Positions 1-9,430 are shown, counted from the stretch's first letter. The stretch is DNA of 64,000 bases from Pseudomonas paraeruginosa PA7 (GCF_000017205.1 NC_009656.1:4530001-4594000); one strand, 5' to 3'. Program-made: numbers and translations. Notes: generated by a model not told the origin, from the sequence alone.

Positions 1-458
1 ACCAGCACCTTCTCCGCCTTTCCCTGGCGGATCATGCTCGCCGCCAGGCGCAGGTTGAGCAGGAAGCTGGCGCACTCCATCTGCGAATCCAGTGGCAGCG
101 CCCGGCTCAGTCCGAGTTGCTTGGACAGCACGTTGGCCATGCGCGGGTAGAGACGCCCGCGCAGATCCGGCAGGACATCGCCGGCCTCCGTCATGATCGG
201 GGAAGAAGCCGAACAGATCAGCATGTCCACGCTATCCGGCGCGGTATTGCTGCTGCGCAGCAGGCGCTCGGCGGCACGGACCACCAGGCTGAACTCGTTC
301 TCGCCGTTCCGCGGATCGAAATAGCCCCGCCGATTGACGCCCCAGAATTGCCACCAGGACTCGCTGAGGTCCGGTACCGCGGCGAACACCGGATCGTCGT
401 TTTCATAGCTGCGAGCCGGAAGCTCACAGGTGATCGCTGCCAGTTTGACCTTATGCAT
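1..458 (-). CDS. pqsC: PqsC, 2-heptyl-4-quinolone synthase subunit (5' part)
   Basis: Partial; the gene runs off the left edge and about 152 codons are present. It is the catalytic subunit of the PqsBC condensing enzyme (FabH/KAS III fold), which joins octanoate to 2-aminobenzoylacetate to form HHQ, the precursor of the Pseudomonas quinolone signal. The start (MHKVKLAAITCELP) overlaps the end of pqsB by 8 bp, which implies translational coupling. The active-site cysteine of the family is visible as Cys129 in the motif SQMECASF. The rest of the protein, including the catalytic His, is outside the window. The identification is secure from sequence and from the pqsA-pqsB-pqsC order. Confidence 0.97.
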   Translation of the reverse strand, partial: MHKVKLAAITCELPARSYENDDPVFAAVPDLSESWWQFWGVNRRGYFDPRNGENEFSLVVRAAERLLRSSNTAPDSVDMLICSASSPIMTEAGDVLPDLRGRLYPRMANVLSKQLGLSRALPLDSQMECASFLLNLRLAASMIRQGKAEKVL

Positions 459-1302
459 GAGCTTCTCCCGCCAGTTCCAGGGTCACGCCCTCCACCACCA
501 TGCCGAACGGATCGAAGCTGATCAGCAGCAACTCCTCCAGGCGGTCGCGTTGCGCCGCGCGCAACTGCAACGCCAGCTCGAACGGCCCCAGGCAACGACC
601 ATCGGGCCGCCCCTGGCCGAACCATTCCTCGCGCACCCAGTTCAGTTGCGGGAAGTCCCCGGCCAGGCGGGTGAATCCGGCGCGCACCGCTTCGGGCAAC
701 CCGGGCTGGGCCGGCAGGTTGAGGTGTCCCTTGACGTCGCCTACCTGGCGAATATCGGTATTCAGTGGAATGCTCAGCGGCAGCCATTCCTGCGCCGGAT
801 CACCGCCCAGCGCACCGCGGCGGAACGCAGCCTTGCCGGTCGGCTGGCAGAGCAGCGCCAGGGCGCCGTCGGCGAGGGCGAAGCCGGATTCGCTATCCAC
901 CTCCAGTCCCTGGCTGGACTCGCCGCGCACCACCAGCACGTTGCGATAGCCCTGGTCGCTGGCGAGGGTATCGACCACGTAGAGCGCGCGGGCCAGGCTG
1001 GAATCGGTGAGGTCGAAGACATGCGCACGCTTCGCCCCGAGCACTTTCTGCAAGGGGTGGCCGATCTTCGGCGCCATGATGTCGCGATTTTCGATGAGGT
1101 GGTCGGGAGACAGGGCGAGGCCCACGATCAGGTCGATCTCCTCGGGCTGCACCGACGCCTCGTCCAGGGCCTCGCGCACCGCCGGCAGCAAACGCTGCAT
1201 CAGCATCTCGTCGCCCTGGGCCCTGGGGCGTTCGCCGCCCAGCGGTCCGTCCAGACACACATAGGATGGGGGCAGGTTCACCCCCACAGCCTGAATCAAC
1301 AT
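451..1302 (-). CDS. pqsB: PqsB, HHQ synthase partner subunit
   Basis: A 283-residue KAS III-like protein that forms a heterodimer with PqsC and is needed for HHQ synthesis, although it lacks the condensing-enzyme catalytic residues (known for the family). The start codon overlaps the pqsA stop by 7 bp and its own stop overlaps the pqsC start, so the three genes are tightly coupled. Length and sequence (start MLIQAVGVNLPPSYVCLDGP) are as expected for P. aeruginosa, with no sign of disruption. Confidence 0.97.
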   Translation of the reverse strand: MLIQAVGVNLPPSYVCLDGPLGGERPRAQGDEMLMQRLLPAVREALDEASVQPEEIDLIVGLALSPDHLIENRDIMAPKIGHPLQKVLGAKRAHVFDLTDSSLARALYVVDTLASDQGYRNVLVVRGESSQGLEVDSESGFALADGALALLCQPTGKAAFRRGALGGDPAQEWLPLSIPLNTDIRQVGDVKGHLNLPAQPGLPEAVRAGFTRLAGDFPQLNWVREEWFGQGRPDGRCLGPFELALQLRAAQRDRLEELLLISFDPFGMVVEGVTLELAGEAHA

Positions 1303-2849
1303 GCCCGTTCCTCCGGAAGGTTGTCGTGGTAGAGGGTGTCGGCGAGATGACGCAGCTCGGCGCGCGCCAGCTTGCCGTTGTCGTTGCGCGGCAGTGCCGG
1401 CAGTACATGCAGCTGGCTGGGCAGCATGTGCGAGGGAATCCGTTGGCCGAGATGCTGGTCGATGCGTTGCGCCAGCAGGATCTGGTTGCTCTCCTGGCGC
1501 TCGTCCAGGGTCACGAAAAGAGTCGGACGCAGGCCATCGTGACGCCGACTGGTAGGCACCAGCACGGCTTCGCGCACCTCCGGCAGATGCCGGCAGACCG
1601 CTTGCTCGACCTGGGTCGGCACCACCCAGCGGCCATTCACCTTGAACAGGTCGTCCTCCCGTCCGCAGTGGCGGTAGGCGCCTCGCTCATCACGCTCGAA
1701 CAGGTCGCCGGTGCGGTACCAGCCGTCGGCGAAGCGCGCCTGCTGCTCGACGCTGGCCCGCCAGTAGCCCGGGCTCAGCCCCGGCCCGCGCACCAGCAGC
1801 ACGCCCTGCTGGCCGGCCGCCTCGACGGTCTCGCCGTCACGGTCCAGCAACCGGCACTCGTAGCCCGGCAACGGCAGGCCGGTGCTATCGGCCTGCGCCT
1901 GGCCCGGCCGGTTGGCGAGGAAGACATGGCCGACCTCGGTCGCCCCGATGCCATCGCAGATCTCCAGGCCCTGGGCGCTCCAGAACTCGAACTCGCCGCG
2001 CGGCAGGGGCGATCCGGCGGAAAACGCCAGGCGCACGCTCTCCAGGAGTTCGTGCGCATGAGGGCGTAACGCCGCATAGATCGCCGGCACGCCGAACAGC
2101 ACCTTCGGCCGGCTGGCGCGCAGGTTCTCCAGCACCCGCTCCGCGCTCGGCCAGGTGTCGTCGAGCAGCGCCGAGGCGCCGCTGAACCACGGGAAGAACA
2201 GGCTGTTGCCCATGCCGTAGCCGAAGAACATCTTGGGTATCGAATACAGCCGGTCGCCTTCGCGCAGCGCCAGCAATTCCCCGGCGAAGGCACGGCAGAA
2301 GCCGAGGGTATTGCGCAAGGTGTGGATCACGCCCTTCGGCGCGCCGGTGGAACCCGAGGTGTATTGCAGATAGCAGGGCGTCGTCGACTCCTGGCGGTGG
2401 AAGTCGCTCCAGCCGGGCTCGGCGGGCCCCGCCAGCGCCGCCAGGGAAAAATCGTCGAGCAACGGCTGCCCGACGGTGGCACGCAGGGTCAGCGGCGCCA
2501 ACGGCCCGCTCAACGAAGGCGCATCGGCTTCGCGAACCACCAGGCTGGCCTGGCAATCGGCCAGGATCTCGGCCAGAGCCGGCTCGCGGGTCTTCGGATT
2601 GATCACCGCCGGAATCGCCCCGACGGCGATGCAGGCGAGGAACAGGCAGACCAGCGAGGGCGAATCGTTGAGCGCCAGCACCACCCGGTCGCCGGGTTCG
2701 AGCACCCGGGCCAGCTGGCTTGCCTGCGAGAGGATGGCGGAGCGGCACTGCCGGCGGCTCAGTGTCTGGCCCCGATAGCGATACAGTTCGGTGCCGGGAT
2801 CGAAGTCGAGGCGGAACAGAACCTCGGTCAGGTTGGCCAGTGTGGTCAT
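1296..2849 (-). CDS. pqsA: PqsA, anthranilate-CoA ligase
   Basis: A 517-residue acyl-CoA/AMP ligase that activates anthranilate to anthraniloyl-CoA, the first step of alkylquinolone synthesis in the cytoplasm. The AMP-binding P-loop is visible as YTSGSTGAPKG near residue 165, followed by the adenylation core (GATEVGHV, YRTGDLF) and the mobile C-terminal domain with the conserved lysine in NGKLARAEL. It is the first gene of the minus-strand pqs operon. The 529-bp gap upstream carries the PqsR and las/rhl boxes listed separately. Full length; nothing unusual. Confidence 0.98.
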   Translation of the reverse strand: MTTLANLTEVLFRLDFDPGTELYRYRGQTLSRRQCRSAILSQASQLARVLEPGDRVVLALNDSPSLVCLFLACIAVGAIPAVINPKTREPALAEILADCQASLVVREADAPSLSGPLAPLTLRATVGQPLLDDFSLAALAGPAEPGWSDFHRQESTTPCYLQYTSGSTGAPKGVIHTLRNTLGFCRAFAGELLALREGDRLYSIPKMFFGYGMGNSLFFPWFSGASALLDDTWPSAERVLENLRASRPKVLFGVPAIYAALRPHAHELLESVRLAFSAGSPLPRGEFEFWSAQGLEICDGIGATEVGHVFLANRPGQAQADSTGLPLPGYECRLLDRDGETVEAAGQQGVLLVRGPGLSPGYWRASVEQQARFADGWYRTGDLFERDERGAYRHCGREDDLFKVNGRWVVPTQVEQAVCRHLPEVREAVLVPTSRRHDGLRPTLFVTLDERQESNQILLAQRIDQHLGQRIPSHMLPSQLHVLPALPRNDNGKLARAELRHLADTLYHDNLPEERAC

Positions 2850-2958
2850 GACAGAACGTTCCCTCTTCAGCGATAGGCGCCCGTTTCAGGAGAGGCCTGA
2901 GCCAGAGCGCTTGCTTTGTCAGGAACGGGAAACTAGCGGCGCTGGGCGAAGCGCGGTA

Positions 2959-2971
2959 TTCGGAGTCCGAA
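2959..2971 (-). promoter_or_regulatory. PqsR (MvfR) box of the pqsA promoter
   Basis: A perfect 13-bp inverted repeat, TTCGGAGTCCGAA, centred 116 bp upstream of the pqsA ATG. This matches the LysR-type PqsR operator described for this promoter, near -45 if transcription starts about 71 bp before the ATG as reported. Binding of PqsR with HHQ or PQS here gives the autoinduction loop. Confidence 0.9.
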
Positions 2972-3215
2972 CGAAAAAGTTTCGGTGGCCAGGGGCCGGC
3001 AACCGGCCTGGCCATGCCCAGGATGCTTCGCAGCCGCATGAACGACGGCTCTTCGCTGGAGAACCGGCCCGGACTGTCCGACGCTGGTGGCTGCGCCCAC
3101 TACGGGAGGAATCCGGCAAGCGGCAAAGAACCGTTACAACACACCACCATCGAACGTCGTCTCCGGCTCGAAAAGACTACAAACCAATGACAACCTACTT
3201 TGCCCGGCAAATCGC

Positions 3216-3231
3216 CTGCCAGATCTCACAG
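3216..3231 (-). promoter_or_regulatory. las/rhl-type box upstream of pqsA
   Basis: On the minus strand the sequence reads CTGTGAGATCTGGCAG, which fits the CT-N12-AG LuxR-family operator consensus. It lies about 375 bp upstream of the pqsA ATG, in keeping with the distal RhlR site known to repress pqsA. Apart from this and the PqsR box I see no gene in 2850-3378. Confidence 0.7.
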
Positions 3232-3378
3232 TTCCGCTGGCCTGGCCGCAGGCGCCATCCAGGGCGCCGAGCACGACCCACCGGGGCGGGAAACAGGGGG
3301 CCTGGCCAACCCCTCTCCTCGCTCCCATGAATCATTGCGTACACTGGGGCGGCCTTGCCGGGAAAGGATGTGCCACAG

Positions 3379-3897
3379 ATGTACTACCGCTATACGAAAA
3401 TGCAGTCGCCGGTCGGTACCCTGACGCTGGTAGCCAGGGGCCCGGCGCTGGTCGCCGTGCTCTGGCCGCACGAACGTCCGAATCGCGTTCCGCTGGACGA
3501 GATGGAGGCGGCGGACGCCAACCCCGTGCTCATCGAGACCGAACGCCAATTGCGCGAATACTTCGCCGGCCAGCGCACACGCTTCGACCTGCCCATCGAC
3601 TTCCAGGGCACCGATTTTCAGAAGAAGGTCTGGGCCGCGCTGCTTACCATTCCCTTCGGCGAGACCCGCAGCTATTCGGAAATCGCCACGCAGATCGGCA
3701 GCCCCAGGGCCGTACGGGCGGTCGGGGCGGCCAATGGCAGGAACCCGATCTCCATCATCGCCCCCTGCCATCGGGTCATCGGCGCATCGGGGGGGCTGAC
3801 CGGCTTCGCCGGAGGGCTGGAGGCCAAGCAGAGGCTCCTGCAACTGGAACGCCAGGTATGCAGGCCGGACCTGCTGGATGGACTCGGCGGTGGCTGA
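3379..3897 (+). CDS. ogt: Ogt, methylated-DNA--protein-cysteine methyltransferase
   Basis: A 172-residue suicide DNA-repair enzyme that transfers the methyl group of O6-methylguanine to its own cysteine. The active-site motif PCHRV is present with Cys130, preceded by the DNA-binding helix-turn-helix (TRSYSEIATQIGSPRAVRAVGAANGRNP). The ATG at 3379 was chosen because the protein then starts MYYRYTKMQSPVGTL, as family members do. It is convergent with the cupC cluster and divergent from pqsA, the order known for P. aeruginosa. Confidence 0.95.
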   Translation: MYYRYTKMQSPVGTLTLVARGPALVAVLWPHERPNRVPLDEMEAADANPVLIETERQLREYFAGQRTRFDLPIDFQGTDFQKKVWAALLTIPFGETRSYSEIATQIGSPRAVRAVGAANGRNPISIIAPCHRVIGASGGLTGFAGGLEAKQRLLQLERQVCRPDLLDGLGGG

Positions 3898-3965
3898 TAC
3901 GTCGACCTGACGGCAAACCAGGCGAAGTGCTGGCGCCCGCCTGGCAAGAAGCGATAGTACCGCCC

Positions 3966-4982
3966 TTACTGGTAGCTCATCGTGAAGGTCGCGGCGGCAT
4001 TGGCCTGGCCCGCTGCCAGCGCAGAGGACGTCGTCACATAGCGCGCCCTCAACGGAATCGAGGTGCTGGTGTTGCCGAACTGGCCGACGAACCATTGGTT
4101 GGGGTTGCCAGTGACGCTGGAGTCCGGGCCGAAGCTGACCACGGAGTCGTCCGCCCGGCGGATTTCCACGGCGACGCCCTTGGCCGCGGTGGAGCCCTTG
4201 GAGGACAGAGTCAACCGGTTGCCGCGATTACCCGGGTTCGTGGAGTCGGTCAGGGTGATGAACATCCGAGTCGAAGTACCTGTCGAACCTCCCGAGCATT
4301 TCAGGTCGATGGATATGGGCTTGTAGTCCGACCCGCCATTGCGCTCGAGCTGGTTGAGGCTGACCTCGCCCAGACCTACGTCGAGCCTCTTCCTCTGGAT
4401 GGTGCAGGTAGGGACAGTCGGGCGAATCGGCAGGCCACCATTGAAACTAACCCGTGCGGCTACCAGGCCGCCATGTTCCAAAACCCTGATAGTACCGATC
4501 TCACCTGACAGAACGCCAGCGGCGGTGATAGGCCCGATTTTCACTAGTTGCACCCGATAATCCACTGCTCCCGGGAGAATTTTTCCCACTCCTTGGTAGT
4601 TTATGTTTTTTGGCCACCAGCCACCTGGTGCATATTCGGTTATCCGATAGCCGACTCCCGATACCGATGTTTCATAGGCGTTGAACTTGGCGTCGTACCT
4701 CCCCTTGCCTTCGTACACCATATTCCCTATGAGAGCACCATTGCACTTCACAACCGCGAAGTAGTTGTCCCCCATCCCCGTAGCATCATAGACCACCGCG
4801 CCATCCGGTACATTCGGGTCGAACGTCGGTGGCAATACCGCGGGGAACTTGATCTCCTGGTAGGAAATGGTCGCGCCATTACCCCCTTGGGTATCAACAC
4901 GACATTCTGGTTCCGGCGCCGCAATGGCAACCACGGGAAGAACGAGAAAAACCATCACGCCGGGCAGGAAACACCGTTTCAT
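3966..4982 (-). CDS. CupC two-domain fimbrial tip adhesin
   Basis: About 338 residues, starting MKRCFLPGVMVFLVLP with a clear signal peptide cut near AIAAPE. The N-terminal half is an unrecognised receptor-type domain with two early cysteines. The C-terminal half, from about PTCTIQRKRLDVGLGEVSL, is a pilin domain with a Cys pair and the terminal alternating hydrophobic strand ending FTMSYQ used for donor-strand exchange. It starts 11 bp after the usher stop with a good ribosome site (AGAGG, 6 nt), so it belongs to the cupC operon. The start at 4982 is preferred over an upstream in-frame ATG inside the usher gene. The role as tip adhesin is inferred from domain layout and position. Confidence 0.85.
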   Translation of the reverse strand: MKRCFLPGVMVFLVLPVVAIAAPEPECRVDTQGGNGATISYQEIKFPAVLPPTFDPNVPDGAVVYDATGMGDNYFAVVKCNGALIGNMVYEGKGRYDAKFNAYETSVSGVGYRITEYAPGGWWPKNINYQGVGKILPGAVDYRVQLVKIGPITAAGVLSGEIGTIRVLEHGGLVAARVSFNGGLPIRPTVPTCTIQRKRLDVGLGEVSLNQLERNGGSDYKPISIDLKCSGGSTGTSTRMFITLTDSTNPGNRGNRLTLSSKGSTAAKGVAVEIRRADDSVVSFGPDSSVTGNPNQWFVGQFGNTSTSIPLRARYVTTSSALAAGQANAAATFTMSYQ

Positions 4983-4993
4983 GAAAACCTCTA

Positions 4994-7513
4994 TCAAGTC
5001 CTGTTGCTGGAAGCGATGCAAGAGAGCTGCACGCGTTCATAGGCGAGCTCCTTATTCTTCGGCGGCAACTGGTAGTCAGCCATGCAAGAGCCGCTGCTCC
5101 AACGGATGGAAAGACGTCCCTGATCCTGGATGCCGAATACCAGCAGACGAGAAAGGTTGTCCACCATGCCGACCACCTTCTCTTCCGAGTCATAGGCCTG
5201 GGCACCGAACGGAATCTTCTCGCCAGAACCCATGGACAGTTCGAACTGCACCCGGCGGCCGGATTCCGCGGCGAAGCTGCTGCGGACCACCGCTCCGCGA
5301 GTGGGAACGACCATCTTGGAGTTGTCGGAAACCTCGGTATCGGAACCGAGCGTGGTGGCATCCAGGTTCACATAGTTGTATCGGTATGGCTGCGCGTAGG
5401 GCACTACCGCATAGCCGCTGCCATCGGTACGCACGCCCCGGTAACCTTCGATACCGACACCGGAGACATCCGGCACCTCGACCAGCGCGAAGGTTTCCCC
5501 GACCGACTGGCCAAAGGTCACTCCGCCCCCATGCACCACGACGGAACCACTGGCGCCCATGTCGATGTGCTTGTTGTCGCGTCCCTGACTGTAGTTGGCG
5601 CTCAACGAAGCTTTCGCGGTATCCCAGCCAAGCCCCACGCTACCGCTGTCGCCGTTGTACTTGCTATGCCCCGCCTGGACGGAATAGTTGACGGAGTTCT
5701 GATCGTCCAGGTAACCGGATACGCCGCTCTGCAGGCTGGAATCCCCATGCCGGGACGATACGGCACTGGCGTAGGCACGGTGCGAACGACTCGAACTACC
5801 CAATGGAATGCTGACAGAGGCGGTGAACTGCGTATCGGCCTGGCCCACCGGCCCGGTGTCCTGGGTACGCGATACCGCCAGGCTGTAAGTGGCGCTCCTG
5901 TAGCTGCTGCTGTAGCCGAACTGCCAGCGGCGGGTGCTGCCCTGGCGGTTCCAGTACGTCGTTTCGCCGGCGCTAAGATAGATCGAACTGGTGCGGAACA
6001 GGGTCTGGTTCACCGTCAGGTCCAGGCGGCTCTTCTGCCGGCCATAGCTGACACCATTCAGGAAGTCCTCGCTCGACAGATCCTCCACATGCTGGCTGAG
6101 CGTCCGGTAGCCCTCGGTGGAGTAGCGGTAGCCCACCATGGTGAAGTTGGTGTCGGTGGAGTTGATGGTCTTGGAATAGAGGAAGCGCAAGCTCTGCCCC
6201 TGGTTCCTGCCGCTGCGCCGGGCATTCGACTGGCTGTGGGTGATGTCCATCGAGAGCCCGCCATAAGGCGTGTTCAAGCCCAGGCCCAGGTTGGTGGCAT
6301 TGTAGTTGTCGGCCACCAGCAGGCCGCCGTACCCGGTGACGTTGTCGGACACGCCGTAGACAGTGGTGCCCTGCACCAGCTTGGGCGAAGGTTGCCCGTC
6401 GTTCCGGTATTCACCAGCCGATACGCTGTAGCGCAGATTGCCCTTACGCGTCATCACCGGCAGGTAGGAATACGACTGCTTGAAGGTTCGCTCGCGCCCA
6501 TCCTCCTCGATGATCTTCACCTCCAAGTCACCGTTGGAACCGCTGGGATAGATGTCGGTGATCTCGAAAGCCCCCGGCGATACGCTGGTGGAATAGATCA
6601 CGTAGCCGTCCTGGCGTATCTCGACAGTGGCGTTGGTTTCAGCGATTCCACGTACCACGGGCGCGTAGCCGACCTCGTTGTCGGGTTGCATGCCGATATC
6701 GGATTGCAACCTCACCCCTCGCATACGCACGCTGTCGAAGATTTCCGAGTTGGTATACAGCTCACCGAGAGAAAGGGTGCCCTTGAGTGGACGTATATCG
6801 CGCTCTACATAGGTACGGTTGCTGCTGAACTTGTTGCGCATTCCGGTGCCGCCGACCAGGGAGGAGTCGTTGCGCAGGCGCCAGCCGAACAGGTTGAAGC
6901 CATTGCGCAAACCCAGGTATCGATAGTCGCTGCTGTCGCCATGGCTGGTATTGCGGCTGAAGTTGGCCTGATAGTTGGTGAACAGCGCCGTGACCCCATC
7001 GTCCCACAGGGAAGGATCCACATAGCCCCGGACATGCCGCTGGACGTACATCTGCGGAATGCTGACCAGCAGGGCCAACTGGTTGACTTCGAAATCGACC
7101 GACGCACCGGGGATGAGCGCTGCGATGTCCAGCGGGGTATTGTTCTCGAGATTGGATGGAATCAGGTTGTCGCGCATCAGGCGGGCGACGTCGACACCCA
7201 GGTCCCTGAGCAGGCCGACCTGGATGACCGGACGGACCTCGCCGGTTTCGGCATTGGCGCTGAAGTTGATGTCCTGGCGACGGATCATCGTCTGATTCAG
7301 GTAGACGTCGACGTTATAGGAGCCCGGCGCAACCGAGTTTCCTTGCTCGAAGTACTTGAGTTCAACCGGACTGCCATTGGTATTGTTCAGGAGTTCCGTA
7401 TTGAACTCCACCGCCTGAACAGCGGCCGGCAGCGCAAGCCCCAGGGCCATAAAACAGGAAGACCCGGAACAAAGGGCTATTTTGAAATTGAACTTTTTCC
7501 TGAAAATGGCCAC
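4994..7513 (-). CDS. cupC3: CupC3, outer-membrane usher
   Basis: An 839-residue PapC/FimD-family usher that takes chaperone-subunit complexes from CupC2 and threads the growing fibre across the outer membrane. After the signal peptide come the N-terminal chaperone-binding domain, the 24-strand barrel with middle plug domain (TNSEIFDSVRMRGVRLQSD, YSTSVSPGAFEITDIYPSGSNGDLEVKI), and C-terminal domains (VVPTRGAVVRSSF). It is 92 bp downstream of cupC2 and 11 bp upstream of the adhesin gene on the same strand. Intact and of usual length. Confidence 0.95.
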   Translation of the reverse strand: MAIFRKKFNFKIALCSGSSCFMALGLALPAAVQAVEFNTELLNNTNGSPVELKYFEQGNSVAPGSYNVDVYLNQTMIRRQDINFSANAETGEVRPVIQVGLLRDLGVDVARLMRDNLIPSNLENNTPLDIAALIPGASVDFEVNQLALLVSIPQMYVQRHVRGYVDPSLWDDGVTALFTNYQANFSRNTSHGDSSDYRYLGLRNGFNLFGWRLRNDSSLVGGTGMRNKFSSNRTYVERDIRPLKGTLSLGELYTNSEIFDSVRMRGVRLQSDIGMQPDNEVGYAPVVRGIAETNATVEIRQDGYVIYSTSVSPGAFEITDIYPSGSNGDLEVKIIEEDGRERTFKQSYSYLPVMTRKGNLRYSVSAGEYRNDGQPSPKLVQGTTVYGVSDNVTGYGGLLVADNYNATNLGLGLNTPYGGLSMDITHSQSNARRSGRNQGQSLRFLYSKTINSTDTNFTMVGYRYSTEGYRTLSQHVEDLSSEDFLNGVSYGRQKSRLDLTVNQTLFRTSSIYLSAGETTYWNRQGSTRRWQFGYSSSYRSATYSLAVSRTQDTGPVGQADTQFTASVSIPLGSSSRSHRAYASAVSSRHGDSSLQSGVSGYLDDQNSVNYSVQAGHSKYNGDSGSVGLGWDTAKASLSANYSQGRDNKHIDMGASGSVVVHGGGVTFGQSVGETFALVEVPDVSGVGIEGYRGVRTDGSGYAVVPYAQPYRYNYVNLDATTLGSDTEVSDNSKMVVPTRGAVVRSSFAAESGRRVQFELSMGSGEKIPFGAQAYDSEEKVVGMVDNLSRLLVFGIQDQGRLSIRWSSGSCMADYQLPPKNKELAYERVQLSCIASSNRT

Positions 7514-7605
7514 GAGACTATCCCTTGGGCTAACTTCCCAACTTAGGCTGGAAATACTTGTCCGTAATCAGGACAGGTTCCGACCTGCCCTACCCTGCAT
7601 ATGAA

Positions 7606-8322
7606 TCAGTTTGTCAGGACACCTGAGTGCTTCTCGGAGGCACCAAAATCGTTGACGTTTTCAAACTCGACGCTCAAACCGGTGGCGGTACTCGGAACAG
7701 CATCCTTTAGAACCAACTTTTGAGAGGACTTCGGTCCAATCATGTCCGCCATGGCTTCATAGGACTTGCCACCGGACTTCAACTTCACGGCGACAAAGGA
7801 AATATGAAAGGGTGAATCATTGGTGACTTCGAGGAGTGCTTTTCCATCCTGACGAACCAGGCGCCATTTCAAGTTCTTTGGGGCGTCTTCAACAGTCGGC
7901 AGTCCTGCCGGACGATAGAAAACCTTGATACGTTGACGAAGTGCGATCTGCAGGGTGTTTTCCCCTTTTGCCTTCTGTGGGATTTCCTGGACGCTCAGGC
8001 GAAACACGGACTCACGATCCGACGGCAGCCCTTGACCCTGGAAGAGAATGCGTAGGTTCTGCTGTTTGTTCGCGCCCAACCGACTCAGTGGTGGCGTGAT
8101 CGCAAAAGGAACATCCTGTATCCCGCTGCCGGATTCAGGCTCCATCCAGGACTGGATCATGATGTCCTCTGCGGCCTGGTTCTTCACCAGGATGGACGCC
8201 TCCTTGGCAGGAGCCTGGATAACGACGCGTGTGCCACCCAAGGTAATGCCCGCACTGGCCATGCCGGAAAACAACATGAAGGCGCCAGCCCAAAGTAATC
8301 TGGAAGACAATGCAAGTTTCAT
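7606..8322 (-). CDS. cupC2: CupC2, periplasmic fimbrial chaperone
   Basis: A 238-residue PapD-like chaperone with signal peptide (SSRLLWAGAFMLFSGMASA) and two Ig-like domains. The conserved basic cleft residues are in the first domain (TRVVIQAPAKEASILVKNQ), and the F1-G1 edge containing FRLSVQEIPQK matches the family. It folds the pilin and adhesin by donor-strand complementation and delivers them to CupC3. It lies between pilin and usher, 57 bp after the pilin stop, with a strong hairpin in that gap. Confidence 0.95.
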   Translation of the reverse strand: MKLALSSRLLWAGAFMLFSGMASAGITLGGTRVVIQAPAKEASILVKNQAAEDIMIQSWMEPESGSGIQDVPFAITPPLSRLGANKQQNLRILFQGQGLPSDRESVFRLSVQEIPQKAKGENTLQIALRQRIKVFYRPAGLPTVEDAPKNLKWRLVRQDGKALLEVTNDSPFHISFVAVKLKSGGKSYEAMADMIGPKSSQKLVLKDAVPSTATGLSVEFENVNDFGASEKHSGVLTN

Positions 8323-8345
8323 GGTTTAACTCGAAGCTTGAGAAA

Positions 8346-8365
8346 GGGGGGGCCGCAGCCCCCCC
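8346..8365 (-). terminator. GC hairpin between cupC1 and cupC2
   Basis: Seven G plus C at 8346-8353 pair with G plus seven C at 8358-8365, loop CGCA. In the direction of cupC transcription it ends in a run of C and only three T. It could stop some transcripts after the pilin gene, or shield the pilin mRNA from 3' decay; both would give more pilin than chaperone and usher. The mechanism is inferred. Confidence 0.6.
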
Positions 8366-8379
8366 CTCTACAGGGCGGA

Positions 8380-8991
8380 TTAACGGTAGGTCAGGGTGAA
8401 CGGCAGGGTGCCGTTCGCGGAACCCGCAGTTACGCCTTTGGCATCGGAGGCGGTCATGACATAACCGGCGCGCAGGTTCAGCTTGGCGCTATAGGTGTAG
8501 TCCGGATCGGTGCCAGCCTTGACCAGCGCTTCCTCGAAGACGTCGCTGGAGTTGGACAGGTTGATACGGGTACCGTCCTGCTTGTACAGGCCGATGCCTA
8601 CACCTTTGGCCGTCGAGCCGCCAGTCAGCTTCAGCAACTGGTTGTTGTTGGGGTCGACCTGGGAGCCGGATTGCGGGTCGAAGCGGAGCTGAACGTGGGT
8701 CAGGCCGGTACCAGTAGCGCCACAGTCCAGATCCAGGTTGATGTTGGTGCCGGCCGCGATGCCGCCACCAGCGGTGCCACCCAGGGCATCGATACTGACA
8801 GTGCCCAGGTTGACGTCGATGATCTTGTTGCCTTTCTCACCGGTAACACCGGTGCCGGCGCCGCCGGTGATATTGCAGGATGCAGCAGTAATGTTGCCGG
8901 TGAAGTTGATGGTGCCGTCTGCAGCCATGGCGTTACCGACGACCAGGCTGGCTACTGCGGCAGCCAGAAGACTTTTCATGGAAATGGACAC
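8380..8991 (-). CDS. cupC1: CupC1, major fimbrial subunit
   Basis: A 203-residue type 1-like pilin with signal peptide (MKSLLAAAVASLVVGNAMA) and mature start ADGTINFTGNITAASCNI. The two cysteines that close the pilin disulfide are present (ASCNI and DLDCGATG), and the C-terminal strand ends LPFTLTYR. A GTG start at 8991 has a ribosome site (GGAAG, 7 nt) at proper spacing; the in-frame ATG at 8979 is too far from it. First gene of the cupC operon. The 508 bp upstream (8992-9499) contain no gene and presumably hold the promoter. Confidence 0.95.
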   Translation of the reverse strand: MSISMKSLLAAAVASLVVGNAMAADGTINFTGNITAASCNITGGAGTGVTGEKGNKIIDVNLGTVSIDALGGTAGGGIAAGTNINLDLDCGATGTGLTHVQLRFDPQSGSQVDPNNNQLLKLTGGSTAKGVGIGLYKQDGTRINLSNSSDVFEEALVKAGTDPDYTYSAKLNLRAGYVMTASDAKGVTAGSANGTLPFTLTYR

Positions 8992-9380
8992 GATTGAGCT
9001 TCCTTTTTGCTAGTGAATGTATTGCGAAAATTAACTCCGTAAGAGCCACGCCTATTCTCCAGAAGCCTCAATGGGACGACAATTAATCGCTTCCCATGCC
9101 GCCGTATGAAACGTCCCCCCGAAATGTATGAATTTTCCTACAAGGACCCTAAATAATGATTCATCTCAAATAACGAGACAGGAAAGCCCGCCTGTTTGCG
9201 TTCACAAGTGGAAAAACTTCCAGAAGTTCCGGTAGTTGCGAAACAGAAAGCCCATATCAATTCATCGGCGAATTGGCGCTTCACACAAGCCCGATTGAAA
9301 CCATGGCAGATCCATTGAAATTAGATGGACGCTGTTTTTCAGGTGCCGCAGAGAAACCGGGACCAGACGGCCCGGCCTCG

Positions 9381-9430
<50 letters not shown>

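Noticed and set aside
3087..4508. 473-residue plus-strand frame across ogt and the adhesin gene
   Set aside because: Wrong frame for ogt and antisense to the adhesin; no recognisable domain.
5531..7546. 671-residue plus-strand frame opposite the usher gene
   Set aside because: Antisense shadow of cupC3 in GC-rich DNA; composition lacks any domain and the minus strand is clearly coding.
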